A stretch of 64,000 bases of DNA from Formosa algae (GTDB lineage Bacteria > Bacteroidota > Bacteroidia > Flavobacteriales > Flavobacteriaceae). This document shows, one piece after another, positions 18,506 through 26,983 of this stretch (the first letter of the stretch is position 1; each line of letters begins with the position of its first letter). The position numbers were made by a program, and so were the translations under genes. The DNA is taken from positions 35,696 to 99,695 of the forward strand of contig NZ_LMAK01000076.1 in NCBI RefSeq assembly GCF_001439665.1, read 5' to 3'. The notes under the pieces are model-generated. The model made no database searches. It was not told the origin of the DNA and saw only the letters and a list, made by a program, of their open reading frames with translations.

Positions 18506-21500
18506 ATCAAGGTATTTATGAAGAATTAATCACACAACTTGTATCTGAAAAACTGAAGACACTTGACAAAGAAAAATTCTACTTAAAGAAAAATATCATT
18601 GACAAAGAAGAAGCTTCGACCATTCTCTCTAAACATGTATCGCAAACTTTAAAACATGCTTTTCAACTTATAAAAGGTGGAAATAAAGTAGAACAACAAA
18701 TCTCAATTGCGAATAAAATTATTAGATTATTAAAAGAAGAACTCAATAATCAAGAGTTTGAAGATGATTTAGTAAATATTGAAGGTGAAATTTTAAAAGC
18801 TGTATTTTCTAAAACAGATGCTCATTTTACAAATCTAGATCTTCACCTTAAAGAAATAACACCATACACAAGATTAACACAAAGTGAACTGTTCACAGGA
18901 GGAAATGCAGGTTTATCTTTAGAAAGCGAACTCAAAAAGGAGATCCTATCTTCTAATAAAATAAATTTATTAGTCTCCTTTATTAAATTTAAAGGCATTA
19001 TTATTCTTGAAAAGGAGTTAAGAGAATTTACCGAACGTGGTGGAAAACTAAACATAATTACCACCACTTATATAGGCGCAACAGATTATAAAGCCATTCA
19101 ATTACTTTCTAATTTACCAAATACAGAAGTTAAAATATCTTATAATACGAGTAATGAAAGATTACACGCTAAAGCATATTTATTCTATAGAAACACAGGA
19201 TTTCATACCGCTTATATTGGCTCTTCTAACTTTTCAAGGTCTGCTTTAACAGATGGATTAGAATGGAATTTAAAAGTAACAACTAAAGAAGTTAGCCATA
19301 TTATAGATAAGTTTCAAAAAACATTTGATGCCTATTGGTTAAGTGACGATTTCGAATTATTTAATGATTCCATTCATAAAGAAAAACTTCAAAATGCATT
19401 AAAGCAAAGTAAATTCAGTAAGCCATACGAGAACACAACGGCTTTGTTTGATATAAAACCCTTTCCATATCAAAATGAGGTTTTAGAAAAACTAGAGGTA
19501 GAAAGAACTGTACATAATAGATTTAGAAATCTTGTGGTTGCCGCAACCGGAACAGGAAAAACAGTAATTTCTGCATTTGATTATAAATACTTTAAACAAA
19601 ACAATAAATCATCTAAACTACTATTTCTTGCTCACAGAAAAGAGATTCTACAAAAATCATTATCTACTTTTCAAGGTGTTTTACGAAACAATAATATAGG
19701 CGAATTATGGGTTGACGGTATGGTTCCTGATAATTTTGAATTTGTATTCGCTTCAGTTCAATCTGTCAATAATCAATTTAAAAACTACAACCTAACACCG
19801 GAATATTACGATTATATAATTATTGATGAATGTCACCATCAAACCGCAAATAGTTATAGAGAAATAATTAATTATTTTAAACCAAAAATACTTCTTGGCC
19901 TTACAGCAACGCCCGAACGTATGGATGGCGGAGATATTCTAGAAGATTTCAACAATAAAATTGCTGCAGAAATACGATTACCAGAAGCAATGAACAGAAA
20001 ATTGCTTTGTCCTTTTCAGTATTTCGGAATAACAGACAGTATAGATTTAACTCACGTAAGTTGGGCAAGAGGAAAATACGTCGCTAGTGAATTGACCAAT
20101 TTATATACAGGAAATGACAGAAGAGTTCGAGAAATAATTGATGCTTTAGATAAATACACGAAAGACATAAACGATATTAGAACTTTGGGATATTGTGTTT
20201 CTATGGAACACGCCAAATACATGGCAGAGAAATTTACTCTAGCAGGTTTAAAAGCAGATTACCTTACAAGTAAAAACAGTAATGACAGAGTTTTAATTCG
20301 ACAGAAACTAGAAAAGAAAGAGATTAATTATCTTTTTGTTGTCGATATGTTTAATGAAGGAATTGACATTCCTGAAATTGACACCGTACTATTTTTAAGA
20401 CCAACAGAAAGCTTAACGGTATTCTTACAACAATTAGGAAGAGGCTTGAGACTTCATGAAGAGAAAGACTGTTTAACTGTTTTAGATTTTGTTGGAAACT
20501 CTAAACCTGAGTATAATTTTGAAAGCAAGTTTAGAGCTTTAATAGGCAAAACAAATACAACTGTTTTAAAAGAAATTGAGAATGATTTCCCACATCTTCC
20601 TTTAGGTTGCTCCATTATTTTAGAGAAGAAAACAAAAGACACCATTCTTAAAAATATTTCGGCAGCAACAACTTTAAATAAAAATAAATTAATTCAAAAA
20701 ATTAAGCAATTTCAACATGATACTAGTTTGCCATTAACTATCGGTAATTTTAGCAAGTTTTACAACATCCCCATACAATCTATTTATAAAAGAGAAAGTT
20801 GGAAACGCTTATGCCAACTAGCAGGAAAAATAGATAATTTCAATTCTGAAAACGAAAAAGCTATCGTTTCTGCTATTTCAAACAAATGGTTATCCACAAA
20901 TTCACTAAGCTATTTTACTTTCATTTTAAAAATTGCTAAGCAGAATTTTAACGTGACTCTTTCCGAATTAAATGAAAATGAAAATACAATGCTTTTAATG
21001 TTACATTATGATGTTTGGCAAAAAGAAGGCGGTTTTAATTCCTTAGAAAAAAGCATAAATAAAATTGGAGCAAATACTGTTTTAGTTGAAGAAATAAAAG
21101 AAGTTCTTGAGGTGTTAATTGAAAACATAGACTTTAAAGAATTACCTATTGAACTTCCTTATGAGCAACCACTGAAATTACATAGTCGTTATACTAGAGA
21201 CCAAATCTTAGCAGCTTTTAGACTTAGTGATTTTAATAAAAAATCGTCTAACAGAGAAGGAACAGCTGAAAATAAGGATATAAATACAGAACTTTTATTT
21301 ATCAATTTAATTAAATCTGAAGAAAATTTTTCACCAACAACCATGTATGACGATTATGCTGTAAACGAGTTATTATTCCATTGGCAAACACAAAACTCAG
21401 CAAGACCAGATTCAGGTAAAGGTTTATCATATATTAAACATAAAGAGCAAGAAAAACGAATATTACTTTTTGTTCGTGAAAAAGCAAAAAACGAATTTGG

Positions 21501-21642
21501 TAATACAAATGGCTATGTTTTTATTGGCGAAGGTGAATTAAAAGATCATTACGGCTCTAAACCAATAAGTATTAATTGGGAATTATTAGAACCCATGCCT
21601 CATTATCTATGGAAAGATGCAGCTAAACTTTCTGTTGGATAA
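18502..21642 (+). CDS. PLD-like / superfamily 2 helicase / DUF3427 protein
   Basis: 1046-residue multidomain protein. Residues 1-125 are helical. Residues 135-280 are a phospholipase-D-like nuclease domain with H222-A-K224 and GSSNFS, but no Asp at the third HKD position. Residues 320-680 are an SF2 helicase: Walker A ATGTGKT (348-354), DECH (442-445), TATPER (468-473), motif V MFNEGIDIP and motif VI QQLGRGLR. Residues 690-1046 carry DUF3427 hallmarks such as SPTTMYDDYA, LLFVRE and a GSKPISINW strand near the end. Proteins of this layout are widespread but uncharacterised and often lie in variable islands. It is coupled to the Nudix gene. The sampled GC is about 22-40%, mostly under 30%, below that of polA and the following genes. 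Defence or DNA repair is inferred. Confidence 0.9.
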   Translation: MNQGIYEELITQLVSEKLKTLDKEKFYLKKNIIDKEEASTILSKHVSQTLKHAFQLIKGGNKVEQQISIANKIIRLLKEELNNQEFEDDLVNIEGEILKAVFSKTDAHFTNLDLHLKEITPYTRLTQSELFTGGNAGLSLESELKKEILSSNKINLLVSFIKFKGIIILEKELREFTERGGKLNIITTTYIGATDYKAIQLLSNLPNTEVKISYNTSNERLHAKAYLFYRNTGFHTAYIGSSNFSRSALTDGLEWNLKVTTKEVSHIIDKFQKTFDAYWLSDDFELFNDSIHKEKLQNALKQSKFSKPYENTTALFDIKPFPYQNEVLEKLEVERTVHNRFRNLVVAATGTGKTVISAFDYKYFKQNNKSSKLLFLAHRKEILQKSLSTFQGVLRNNNIGELWVDGMVPDNFEFVFASVQSVNNQFKNYNLTPEYYDYIIIDECHHQTANSYREIINYFKPKILLGLTATPERMDGGDILEDFNNKIAAEIRLPEAMNRKLLCPFQYFGITDSIDLTHVSWARGKYVASELTNLYTGNDRRVREIIDALDKYTKDINDIRTLGYCVSMEHAKYMAEKFTLAGLKADYLTSKNSNDRVLIRQKLEKKEINYLFVVDMFNEGIDIPEIDTVLFLRPTESLTVFLQQLGRGLRLHEEKDCLTVLDFVGNSKPEYNFESKFRALIGKTNTTVLKEIENDFPHLPLGCSIILEKKTKDTILKNISAATTLNKNKLIQKIKQFQHDTSLPLTIGNFSKFYNIPIQSIYKRESWKRLCQLAGKIDNFNSENEKAIVSAISNKWLSTNSLSYFTFILKIAKQNFNVTLSELNENENTMLLMLHYDVWQKEGGFNSLEKSINKIGANTVLVEEIKEVLEVLIENIDFKELPIELPYEQPLKLHSRYTRDQILAAFRLSDFNKKSSNREGTAENKDINTELLFINLIKSEENFSPTTMYDDYAVNELLFHWQTQNSARPDSGKGLSYIKHKEQEKRILLFVREKAKNEFGNTNGYVFIGEGELKDHYGSKPISINWELLEPMPHYLWKDAAKLSVG

Positions 21643-21647
21643 AACAT
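21640..21647 (+). repeat. right copy of 8-base direct repeat flanking the Nudix-helicase cassette
   Basis: TAAAACAT, starting at the helicase stop codon and identical to 18113-18120. Removing 18121-21647 would leave the polA stop joined to a T-rich stretch and then the convergent TspO-like gene. Confidence 0.45.
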
Positions 21648-21661
21648 TTTTTTAACCCCCT

Positions 21662-22462
21662 CTACTTCCCATCAAAATGTTCCTTAAGTTTCACACCAGG
21701 ATTTGTTGCTCTATTAATGTATCCATGATACAGACTACTCAACACCAAAAGTATAGCCGATCCCATTGCTGTATAGGCTACAGCCGTATTGACATCTGAA
21801 TTTGCCACATAAATAGCTATTAAAGCCCACGCCCCAACAAGTGCAAATTCTCTCATGTTTCGTGTCCACGTCACCACTAGATTTATAATAGTTGCAATCG
21901 CAATTAAGCAAATCGCCCAAAATGTAGGAGACAAACCAAAACCATCCCAATTGTATTTTACTAACACTGCCGATACATTAGCAATACTAGCTACGGTAAC
22001 CCAACCACTATAAAATACAAAGGGCCACCATAAAAAGGCGATTACCGATATGGGTGCATCAAACACTTGCATCCTATTTTTAAGCACAATCTGAATTAAT
22101 GAGAAGAGCAAGAGAAAAATAAACACAGACGATAAGGCCGTGTAATTATAGATCCAAGCTACAATCCATAAACAATTTGCTAGGCAAGACACCACAAACC
22201 ACCATCCGGTTTTTAGAATAAAATCGTCGTCTCTTACGGCTACAAATAAACTGCGCCCTTGATAAACAATAAAACCTAGAACCAACAGGTATATTAAGCC
22301 CCAGATTGAAAACGCATAGCCTGCAGGCGTAAACAACGTATTGTATTGCTTAGACACTTCGCCTATAGTGGTGTCGTTTAAAATCCCTGTGTTAGAGAGG
22401 TAGTTTAGTACAACCATGCCTATAAAACTTAAACCATTTGCTATTTGTAGTTGCTTTTTCAT
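21662..22462 (-). CDS. TspO/MBR-like tryptophan-rich membrane protein
   Basis: 266 residues with about seven or eight hydrophobic helices and many tryptophans. The segment FTPAGYAFSIWGLIY is the characteristic first conserved block of the large TspO-like (tryptophan-rich sensory protein) group in Bacteroidetes. Classical TspO is about 160 residues and binds porphyrins; this longer group has no established ligand, so only family membership is claimed. It is an inner-membrane protein ending in a charged tail. It is convergent with the helicase gene (19 bases between stops). No partner gene; the next upstream gene has its own terminator. Confidence 0.8.
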   Translation of the reverse strand: MKKQLQIANGLSFIGMVVLNYLSNTGILNDTTIGEVSKQYNTLFTPAGYAFSIWGLIYLLVLGFIVYQGRSLFVAVRDDDFILKTGWWFVVSCLANCLWIVAWIYNYTALSSVFIFLLLFSLIQIVLKNRMQVFDAPISVIAFLWWPFVFYSGWVTVASIANVSAVLVKYNWDGFGLSPTFWAICLIAIATIINLVVTWTRNMREFALVGAWALIAIYVANSDVNTAVAYTAMGSAILLVLSSLYHGYINRATNPGVKLKEHFDGK

Positions 22463-22523
22463 ATTCTTCTTTTTATTACCTAAAATTTACTAAAAATGTA
22501 TCCTAATCCAAAATAGTATAACC

Positions 22524-22559
22524 TATAAAAAAGGGTTAGATTTAAATATCTAACCCTTT
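22524..22559 (-). terminator. intrinsic terminator of the PfpI-like gene
   Basis: AAAGGGTTAGAT and ATCTAACCCTTT form a perfect 12-bp stem with a 6-base loop. Reading the minus strand it is followed by TTTTTT. It lies 22 bases beyond the stop at 22582. Confidence 0.85.
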
Positions 22560-22581
22560 GTAAAATTATAATATGACGATC

Positions 22582-23142
22582 TTATGCCGTTTGCATCTCG
22601 TGTTTTCCTTCGCTAACTTCTTCTACCAGTTTCTTATTAAATGCTGGTAAATCTTTTGGCGAACGACTAGTTACTAAGCCTTGGTCTACAACTACTTCTT
22701 TATCGACCCAATTGGCGCCGGCGTTAACAATATCTGTTTTTATAGAATGGAACGATGTTACTTCGCGTCCTTGTAACACATCGGCTTCTGCTAATAACCA
22801 AGGTGCATGGCAAATGGCTGCTACAGGTTTATGTGCTGTAAAGAAATCTTTAATAAAGCTTATGGCTGTTTCTTCTCGTCTTAATAAATCTGGATTGATA
22901 ACTCCTCCAGGAAGCACTAAGGCATTATAATCGGAATGAGACACTTGTTCTAATGTTTTATCTACCGTATAGGCATCACCCCAATCTCCGTCTGCCCAAG
23001 CTTTAATCGTTCCAGATTCTAAAGATACAATGTGTACTTCTGCTCCTGCTTCTATTAATGCTTCTTTAGGCGATTTTAATTCACTTTCTTCAAATCCGTT
23101 GGTTGCTAAAATAGCAACAGTCTTATTTTTTAAATCTTTCAT
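22582..23142 (-). CDS. DJ-1/PfpI family (type 1 glutamine amidotransferase-like) protein
   Basis: 186-residue cytoplasmic protein. It shows the family pattern: KTVAILATNGFEESEL at the N-terminus (conserved Glu near 19), YNALVLPGG in the middle and the nucleophile elbow AAICHAPW with Cys111 and His112. Close relatives are general stress proteins (GSP18 type) described as deglycases or chaperones; the exact activity is debated. A monocistronic unit bounded by the terminator at 22524-22559. A 220-base gap separates it from the methyltransferase gene, in which I see nothing clear. Confidence 0.92.
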   Translation of the reverse strand: MKDLKNKTVAILATNGFEESELKSPKEALIEAGAEVHIVSLESGTIKAWADGDWGDAYTVDKTLEQVSHSDYNALVLPGGVINPDLLRREETAISFIKDFFTAHKPVAAICHAPWLLAEADVLQGREVTSFHSIKTDIVNAGANWVDKEVVVDQGLVTSRSPKDLPAFNKKLVEEVSEGKHEMQTA

Positions 23143-23362
23143 TTTAATAATTTTTAATGTGCATTAAACTTCACGGATGATTTACCTAATGGGAGTTACA
23201 ATCAACTCAACCTATTAATCCTTCCGTTTTTATTTAAATCAAAGATCTGAAACATTTTACGTTTGCATTGATTCGTTTAAAGTAAAAATGAACGCAAATA
23301 AAAAGTCACCCCAACAGAATGACTGTTTTCTAAATTATATAATTGTATGATTACAATAACTT

Positions 23363-24430
23363 TTAGGCATGAACTAAAATCCAAAGCTCAACTTCTTCCG
23401 TCGCACGCCAATTTTGATTACGTTTGGTTTTCTCCGATGCCGATTTTACCGAGCGTTTTAGACACTGTTCTAATCTAAATCGTCCGCCGTTGGCTAACTC
23501 CTGTTCTATAGGATGCGTTTCTGTAACCTTTGTTATTTGTGCTAGATTTGAGAATATAAGCACTAGCTTTCCTTCGGGCAACAAGCGTTGTTTAGCACCT
23601 TCAAAAAAATCAGGAAACAGTGAGTCATTATAAGAAATGGCTTCATCGATTTTATCTAGATTATGAGTTGCTGGCAACCAAGGTGGATTAAACACAATAA
23701 GTTCGGTTTGCTTCTCCCACTTTCCAAAAAGTGAAGCAAAGTCCAGTTCAATTTTTCTAGATAGTTTAGTGTCTCCCATAGCTTCTGTAAGTCCAACAAT
23801 GGCATTCGGATTGGTATCGGTTCCAAATACTTTCTGTAAACCAAACTTTACCAGTTGTAAAGCCAACACACCACTTCCAATACCGACATCTATAGCCGAT
23901 TTTTTTGGTCCGTTATAGCGATTTAACCAATTGTCGAAAAGTATTAAATGATCGAATCGCGTAGGGAAATACACGCCATAATACGGATGAATTTTACTTC
24001 GTAACACCGGTAAGCTAATTCCGTTTGTATACCATTGCCAAGCACTATTTAAACCTTGCACTTTGGTAAATGGCAATAAAAAATTATTATGTTCTGGATA
24101 AAGTTTAGCCAACCAACCAATGGAAGGCGCTTTCTTCACGATTAATTTATAATCTACAATGTCTATGTAAATAAGCTTGGATAACTTCTGATAAGCTAAA
24201 CGATAGGCACGTTGTTCTTTAAATGTCTGATTAGGAAACTGTTTTTTTAAATGCTGATGCAACGCTTTAAGCAAATCCAAACCATCGCTATAAAATGCTG
24301 TAATTAATACGGGCTTACCTGCTTCTAAAGCCTTAATTGTAAGCGTTACATTTGAAGCTCGGCTAAATGATATTAAAGGCTCTTCTGAAAAAAAGGGCAT
24401 GGGTTTGTTTACATGTATATCTGTAATCAT
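23363..24430 (-). CDS. class I SAM-dependent methyltransferase with NPPW motif
   Basis: 355 residues. The C-terminal two thirds form a Rossmann methyltransferase: DVGIGSGVLALQL (motif I) near 180, GTDTNPNAI (motif II) and VFNPPWLPA (motif IV). NPPW/NPPY motifs methylate an amide or exocyclic amine nitrogen, as in HemK/PrmC and RlmG-like enzymes. The N-terminal ~150 residues are a separate domain without recognised motifs, so the target (RNA, protein or small molecule) cannot be assigned. It is monocistronic and divergent from the 24757 gene. A one-mismatch promoter-like box (TTACTTTG on the minus strand) lies about 25 bases upstream. Confidence 0.87.
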   Translation of the reverse strand: MITDIHVNKPMPFFSEEPLISFSRASNVTLTIKALEAGKPVLITAFYSDGLDLLKALHQHLKKQFPNQTFKEQRAYRLAYQKLSKLIYIDIVDYKLIVKKAPSIGWLAKLYPEHNNFLLPFTKVQGLNSAWQWYTNGISLPVLRSKIHPYYGVYFPTRFDHLILFDNWLNRYNGPKKSAIDVGIGSGVLALQLVKFGLQKVFGTDTNPNAIVGLTEAMGDTKLSRKIELDFASLFGKWEKQTELIVFNPPWLPATHNLDKIDEAISYNDSLFPDFFEGAKQRLLPEGKLVLIFSNLAQITKVTETHPIEQELANGGRFRLEQCLKRSVKSASEKTKRNQNWRATEEVELWILVHA

Positions 24431-24756
24431 CGTTAAGATTAAATAAAGACGGATTGCAAAGTAATGAGGAAAGCAAAGCGTAAGATTAAAATGACTATAA
24501 CATAGTTACTTACTAGCGATCAGGCATTAAATTGGCCACTAGAGTTTAGATTAATCAATACAGAGACTTTAAGTGAAAGCCAATATATTCCGCCGTAGGT
24601 ATGCGAAAGAAAACAATTAATATCAACAGATAAATTATAAGTAGACAAAGATACTTTATTAAATCTCATAAAGTTCAACTAAAAGAATCTGTTTAGATTA
24701 CGACAAACCAATTAAGATATTTATAATAACTTTGATGCTGTAAAAAACCTATAAAC
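24431..24756. other. divergent intergenic region
   Basis: 326 bases between the methyltransferase gene and the 24757 gene. It holds the box at 24727-24734 for the right-hand gene and a possible one-mismatch box for the left-hand gene. I see no RNA gene or repeat. Confidence 0.5.
24727..24734 (+). promoter_or_regulatory. -7 promoter box of the 24757 gene
   Basis: TAACTTTG matches TAnnTTTG and ends 22 bases before the ATG. No -33 TTG at the usual distance. Confidence 0.55.
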
Positions 24757-25668
24757 ATGTTTAAAAAACTGGTAGCCATAGAACCCGTAAGTTTGATTCC
24801 ATCGGCAGAAAAAAAATTACATTCCCTTGCAGAAGAAGTCATCCTATACGAAGATATGCCAACCTCTGTAAACGAGATTGTAAAACGTATTGGAGATGCA
24901 GATGCTGTTTTACTTAGTTACACCACAACATTAAGCAAAGCCATTTTATCGCAATGCAATCATATAAAATATATTGGTATGTGCTGTTCGCTATATACCC
25001 CAGAAAGTGCCAACGTAGATATTAATTATGCCAATTCTCGTGGCATTACGGTTACAGGTATTCGGGATTATGGAGATGAAGGTGTTGTAGAATATGTTAT
25101 AAGCGAACTTGTAAGATGTTTGCATGGCTATGGAACCACAACTAACGGAGTACAAAGACAACCTTGGAGCGGCATGCCTAGAGAAATTACTGGATTAAAC
25201 GTGGGGATTATTGGTTTGGGAAAATCTGGTGGTATGATTGCAGATGGATTACGGTTTTTAGGTGCAAACATTACTTATTTTGCACGTAGCGAAAAGCAAG
25301 ACGCTAAAGGCAAAGGCTATGGTTTTTTACCCTTAGACCAATTGCTAGAAACTAATGAAGTTGTTATTGCTTGCTTAAATAAAAACACCGTGTTATTACA
25401 TGAACACGAATTTTCAAAATTAGGGAATCATAAAATACTATTCAACACAGGACTATCACCTGCTTGGGACGCCGAACCTTTCAAAAAATGGTTAGCAAAA
25501 GATAACGTTGTGTATTGCGACACTTTTGAAGCCTTAGGAGATAAATCGCTTTTAAACTTACCTAATGTAAATTGTTTTGGTGTGTCTTCCGGAAGAACAC
25601 AACAAGCCTTTGTTAGATTAAGCGAAAAGGTTTTGGCGAATATCGATTCGTATATCAAAGTACAATAA
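24757..25668 (+). CDS. D-2-hydroxyacid dehydrogenase homologue with altered active site
   Basis: 303 residues in the two-domain fold of D-isomer-specific 2-hydroxyacid dehydrogenases. The NAD-binding glycine motif IGLGKSGG is present at about 153-160, preceded by GDEGVVEYVISELV. The catalytic set is altered: the usual NTxRG reads NTGLS (Arg to Leu) and the usual TPHIAG region reads FGVSSG (His to Ser); only the DxFE glutamate (CDTFEALG) remains. It probably binds NAD(P) but may not catalyse the standard reaction. Similar proteins are sometimes labelled dihydrofolate reductase in databases, which I do not support. Monocistronic. Confidence 0.85.
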   Translation: MFKKLVAIEPVSLIPSAEKKLHSLAEEVILYEDMPTSVNEIVKRIGDADAVLLSYTTTLSKAILSQCNHIKYIGMCCSLYTPESANVDINYANSRGITVTGIRDYGDEGVVEYVISELVRCLHGYGTTTNGVQRQPWSGMPREITGLNVGIIGLGKSGGMIADGLRFLGANITYFARSEKQDAKGKGYGFLPLDQLLETNEVVIACLNKNTVLLHEHEFSKLGNHKILFNTGLSPAWDAEPFKKWLAKDNVVYCDTFEALGDKSLLNLPNVNCFGVSSGRTQQAFVRLSEKVLANIDSYIKVQ

Positions 25669-25695
25669 CATTTTTAATATAGTTACACTATACCA

Positions 25696-25726
25696 TAAAA
25701 AAAGCCATCCCACAAGGATGGCTTTT
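25696..25726. terminator. bidirectional terminator
   Basis: AAAGCCATCC and GGATGGCTTT form a perfect 10-bp stem with loop CACAA. T runs follow in both directions, serving the 24757 gene (plus) and the DUF2853 gene (minus). Confidence 0.85.
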
Positions 25727-25749
25727 ATACTTTTAATAAGTAATCTAGA

Positions 25750-26082
25750 TTAACTTAACGCTTCTGCTACTAAATAATAAAATGCAGGTCTGCTTTTCAT
25801 TTTAATAGCCGACATTTTTTCTACCACACTACTAATAGCAGCCATCGCTTTCTCTTTATCTTTTACTCCTAATTTTTTTTCAGCGAAATTACGACGTACA
25901 GTTTCTAATTCGGTAGCATCTGTTCCAGACACTAAAACAGCATCTTTATTATTTACCATAGTCTTTAAACTATTTACGTATACGTCTAATTTTTCTTCGT
26001 CTATACTACTTACGCCACAATCGGTTAATTGTTTTAAGGCTGTTTCTTTTAGTTGAGCTAATTTTGCACTTAGATCACTCAT
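25750..26082 (-). CDS. DUF2853 family protein
   Basis: 110-residue soluble, mostly helical protein. The block VSGTDATELETVRRNFAEKKLGV, read in two parts around the Glu-Thr, and the closing RPAFYYLVAEAL fit my memory of DUF2853, a small family of unknown function found in Bacteroidetes and Proteobacteria. It has no signal peptide or membrane segment and one cysteine. It is transcribed away from the ribosomal protein genes and shares a bidirectional terminator with the 24757 gene. The function is unknown and the family name is from memory only. Confidence 0.75.
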   Translation of the reverse strand: MSDLSAKLAQLKETALKQLTDCGVSSIDEEKLDVYVNSLKTMVNNKDAVLVSGTDATELETVRRNFAEKKLGVKDKEKAMAAISSVVEKMSAIKMKSRPAFYYLVAEALS

Positions 26083-26527
26083 GGTTTAAATTTTTAAAAT
26101 TATTGATTCGTTACTTTATATGTTAGTAAGTTAAAAAATTATTTGCTAACGCGCTCGCTTTTAGTCGAATTTTATTACACAAACAGCAACTAAAATTACT
26201 TACACTAAATTAAAAAACACAGTTAAGTATTTAAAACATAAGTGTATTGCGATCTAAGCCCAAATACTAAGAGATCTATTATTTAAGGATTAGAGTACAC
26301 TATTTTTTACTTTTAAATACAAGTTATAAACAACATTTATATAAAATACGGCATGCACTTTTTTTAATTTAGACGACATAGTGCAGTGTTAAATTTTAAA
26401 ATAAAAATTAAATAACTGACGCTCAGTAAATAAAATTTACGCCATACTATTTGGTTATCAAATAGATTATCGTAAATTTGCAAACTCTTTTTAAGAGAGG
26501 AATGTTTAATAAATAAAATTAATTAGT
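26083..26527. other. intergenic region upstream of the rplM operon
   Basis: 445 AT-rich bases. The last 80 hold the rplM promoter and a leader of about 45 bases with a small CTCTT/AAGAG hairpin at 26486-26498. Two overlapping small palindromes (ACTGA-CGC-TCAGT at 26415-26427 and GTAAAT-AAA-ATTTAC starting at 26426) lie just upstream of the promoter. I see no gene in the rest. Confidence 0.5.
26451..26481 (+). promoter_or_regulatory. promoter of the rplM-rpsI operon
   Basis: TTG at 26451-26453 (-33) and TAAATTTG at 26474-26481 (-7) with a 20-base spacer, close to the ideal Bacteroidetes housekeeping promoter. The leader to the GTG start is about 45 bases, longer than for most genes here. Confidence 0.7.
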
Positions 26528-26983
26528 GTGGATACATTAAGCTACAAAACGATTTCAGCCAACAAAGCTACTGTTAATAAAGAGTGGGTTTTAGTTGATG
26601 CTGAAGGTCAAAGTTTAGGTCGTTTAGCTTCTAAAGTTGCAAAACTTATTAGAGGTAAACATAAACCTAATTTCACACCACACGTTGATTGCGGTGATAA
26701 CGTAATTGTTATCAATGCAGAGAAAGTCAACTTAACAGGAAACAAGTGGAATGACAAAACGTACATTCGTCACACAGGTTATCCAGGTGGTCAAAGAAGT
26801 TTAACTGCTACAGAATTGTTTGGAAAAGATCCAGCAAGGTTAGTAGAAAAATCAGTAAAAGGAATGTTACCTAAAAACAAATTAGGTGCAGCATTATTCC
26901 GTAATCTAACTGTTGTTTCTGGTACAGCACATGCACATGATGCTCAAAAACCAAAAACAATCAACTTAAACGAATTCAAATAA
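26528..26983 (+). CDS. rplM: 50S ribosomal protein L13
   Basis: 151-residue large-subunit protein. It has family landmarks WVLVDAEGQSLGRLAS, LIRGKHKPNFTPH and the GMLPKNKLG motif. The start codon is GTG at 26528; the resulting N-terminus MDTLSYKT is the usual one in Flavobacteriaceae and no ATG is better placed. Its TAA stop overlaps the rpsI ATG by one base (TAATG), the standard L13-S9 coupling. In other bacteria L13 autoregulates this operon; the leader here may do so too, but that is inference. Confidence 0.97.
   Translation: MDTLSYKTISANKATVNKEWVLVDAEGQSLGRLASKVAKLIRGKHKPNFTPHVDCGDNVIVINAEKVNLTGNKWNDKTYIRHTGYPGGQRSLTATELFGKDPARLVEKSVKGMLPKNKLGAALFRNLTVVSGTAHAHDAQKPKTINLNEFK

Noticed and set aside
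18502..21642. Assignment of the helicase as a Mokosh defence system
   Set aside because: Mokosh also joins a helicase and PLD, but here the PLD-like domain is N-terminal, a DUF3427 block is present and a Nudix gene is the partner; the similarity is only in domain types.
26352..26385. TGCACT/AGTGCA hairpin as a riboswitch or RNA
   Set aside because: A 6-bp stem with a long AT-rich loop, no T run and no gene context; likely by chance in AT-rich DNA.
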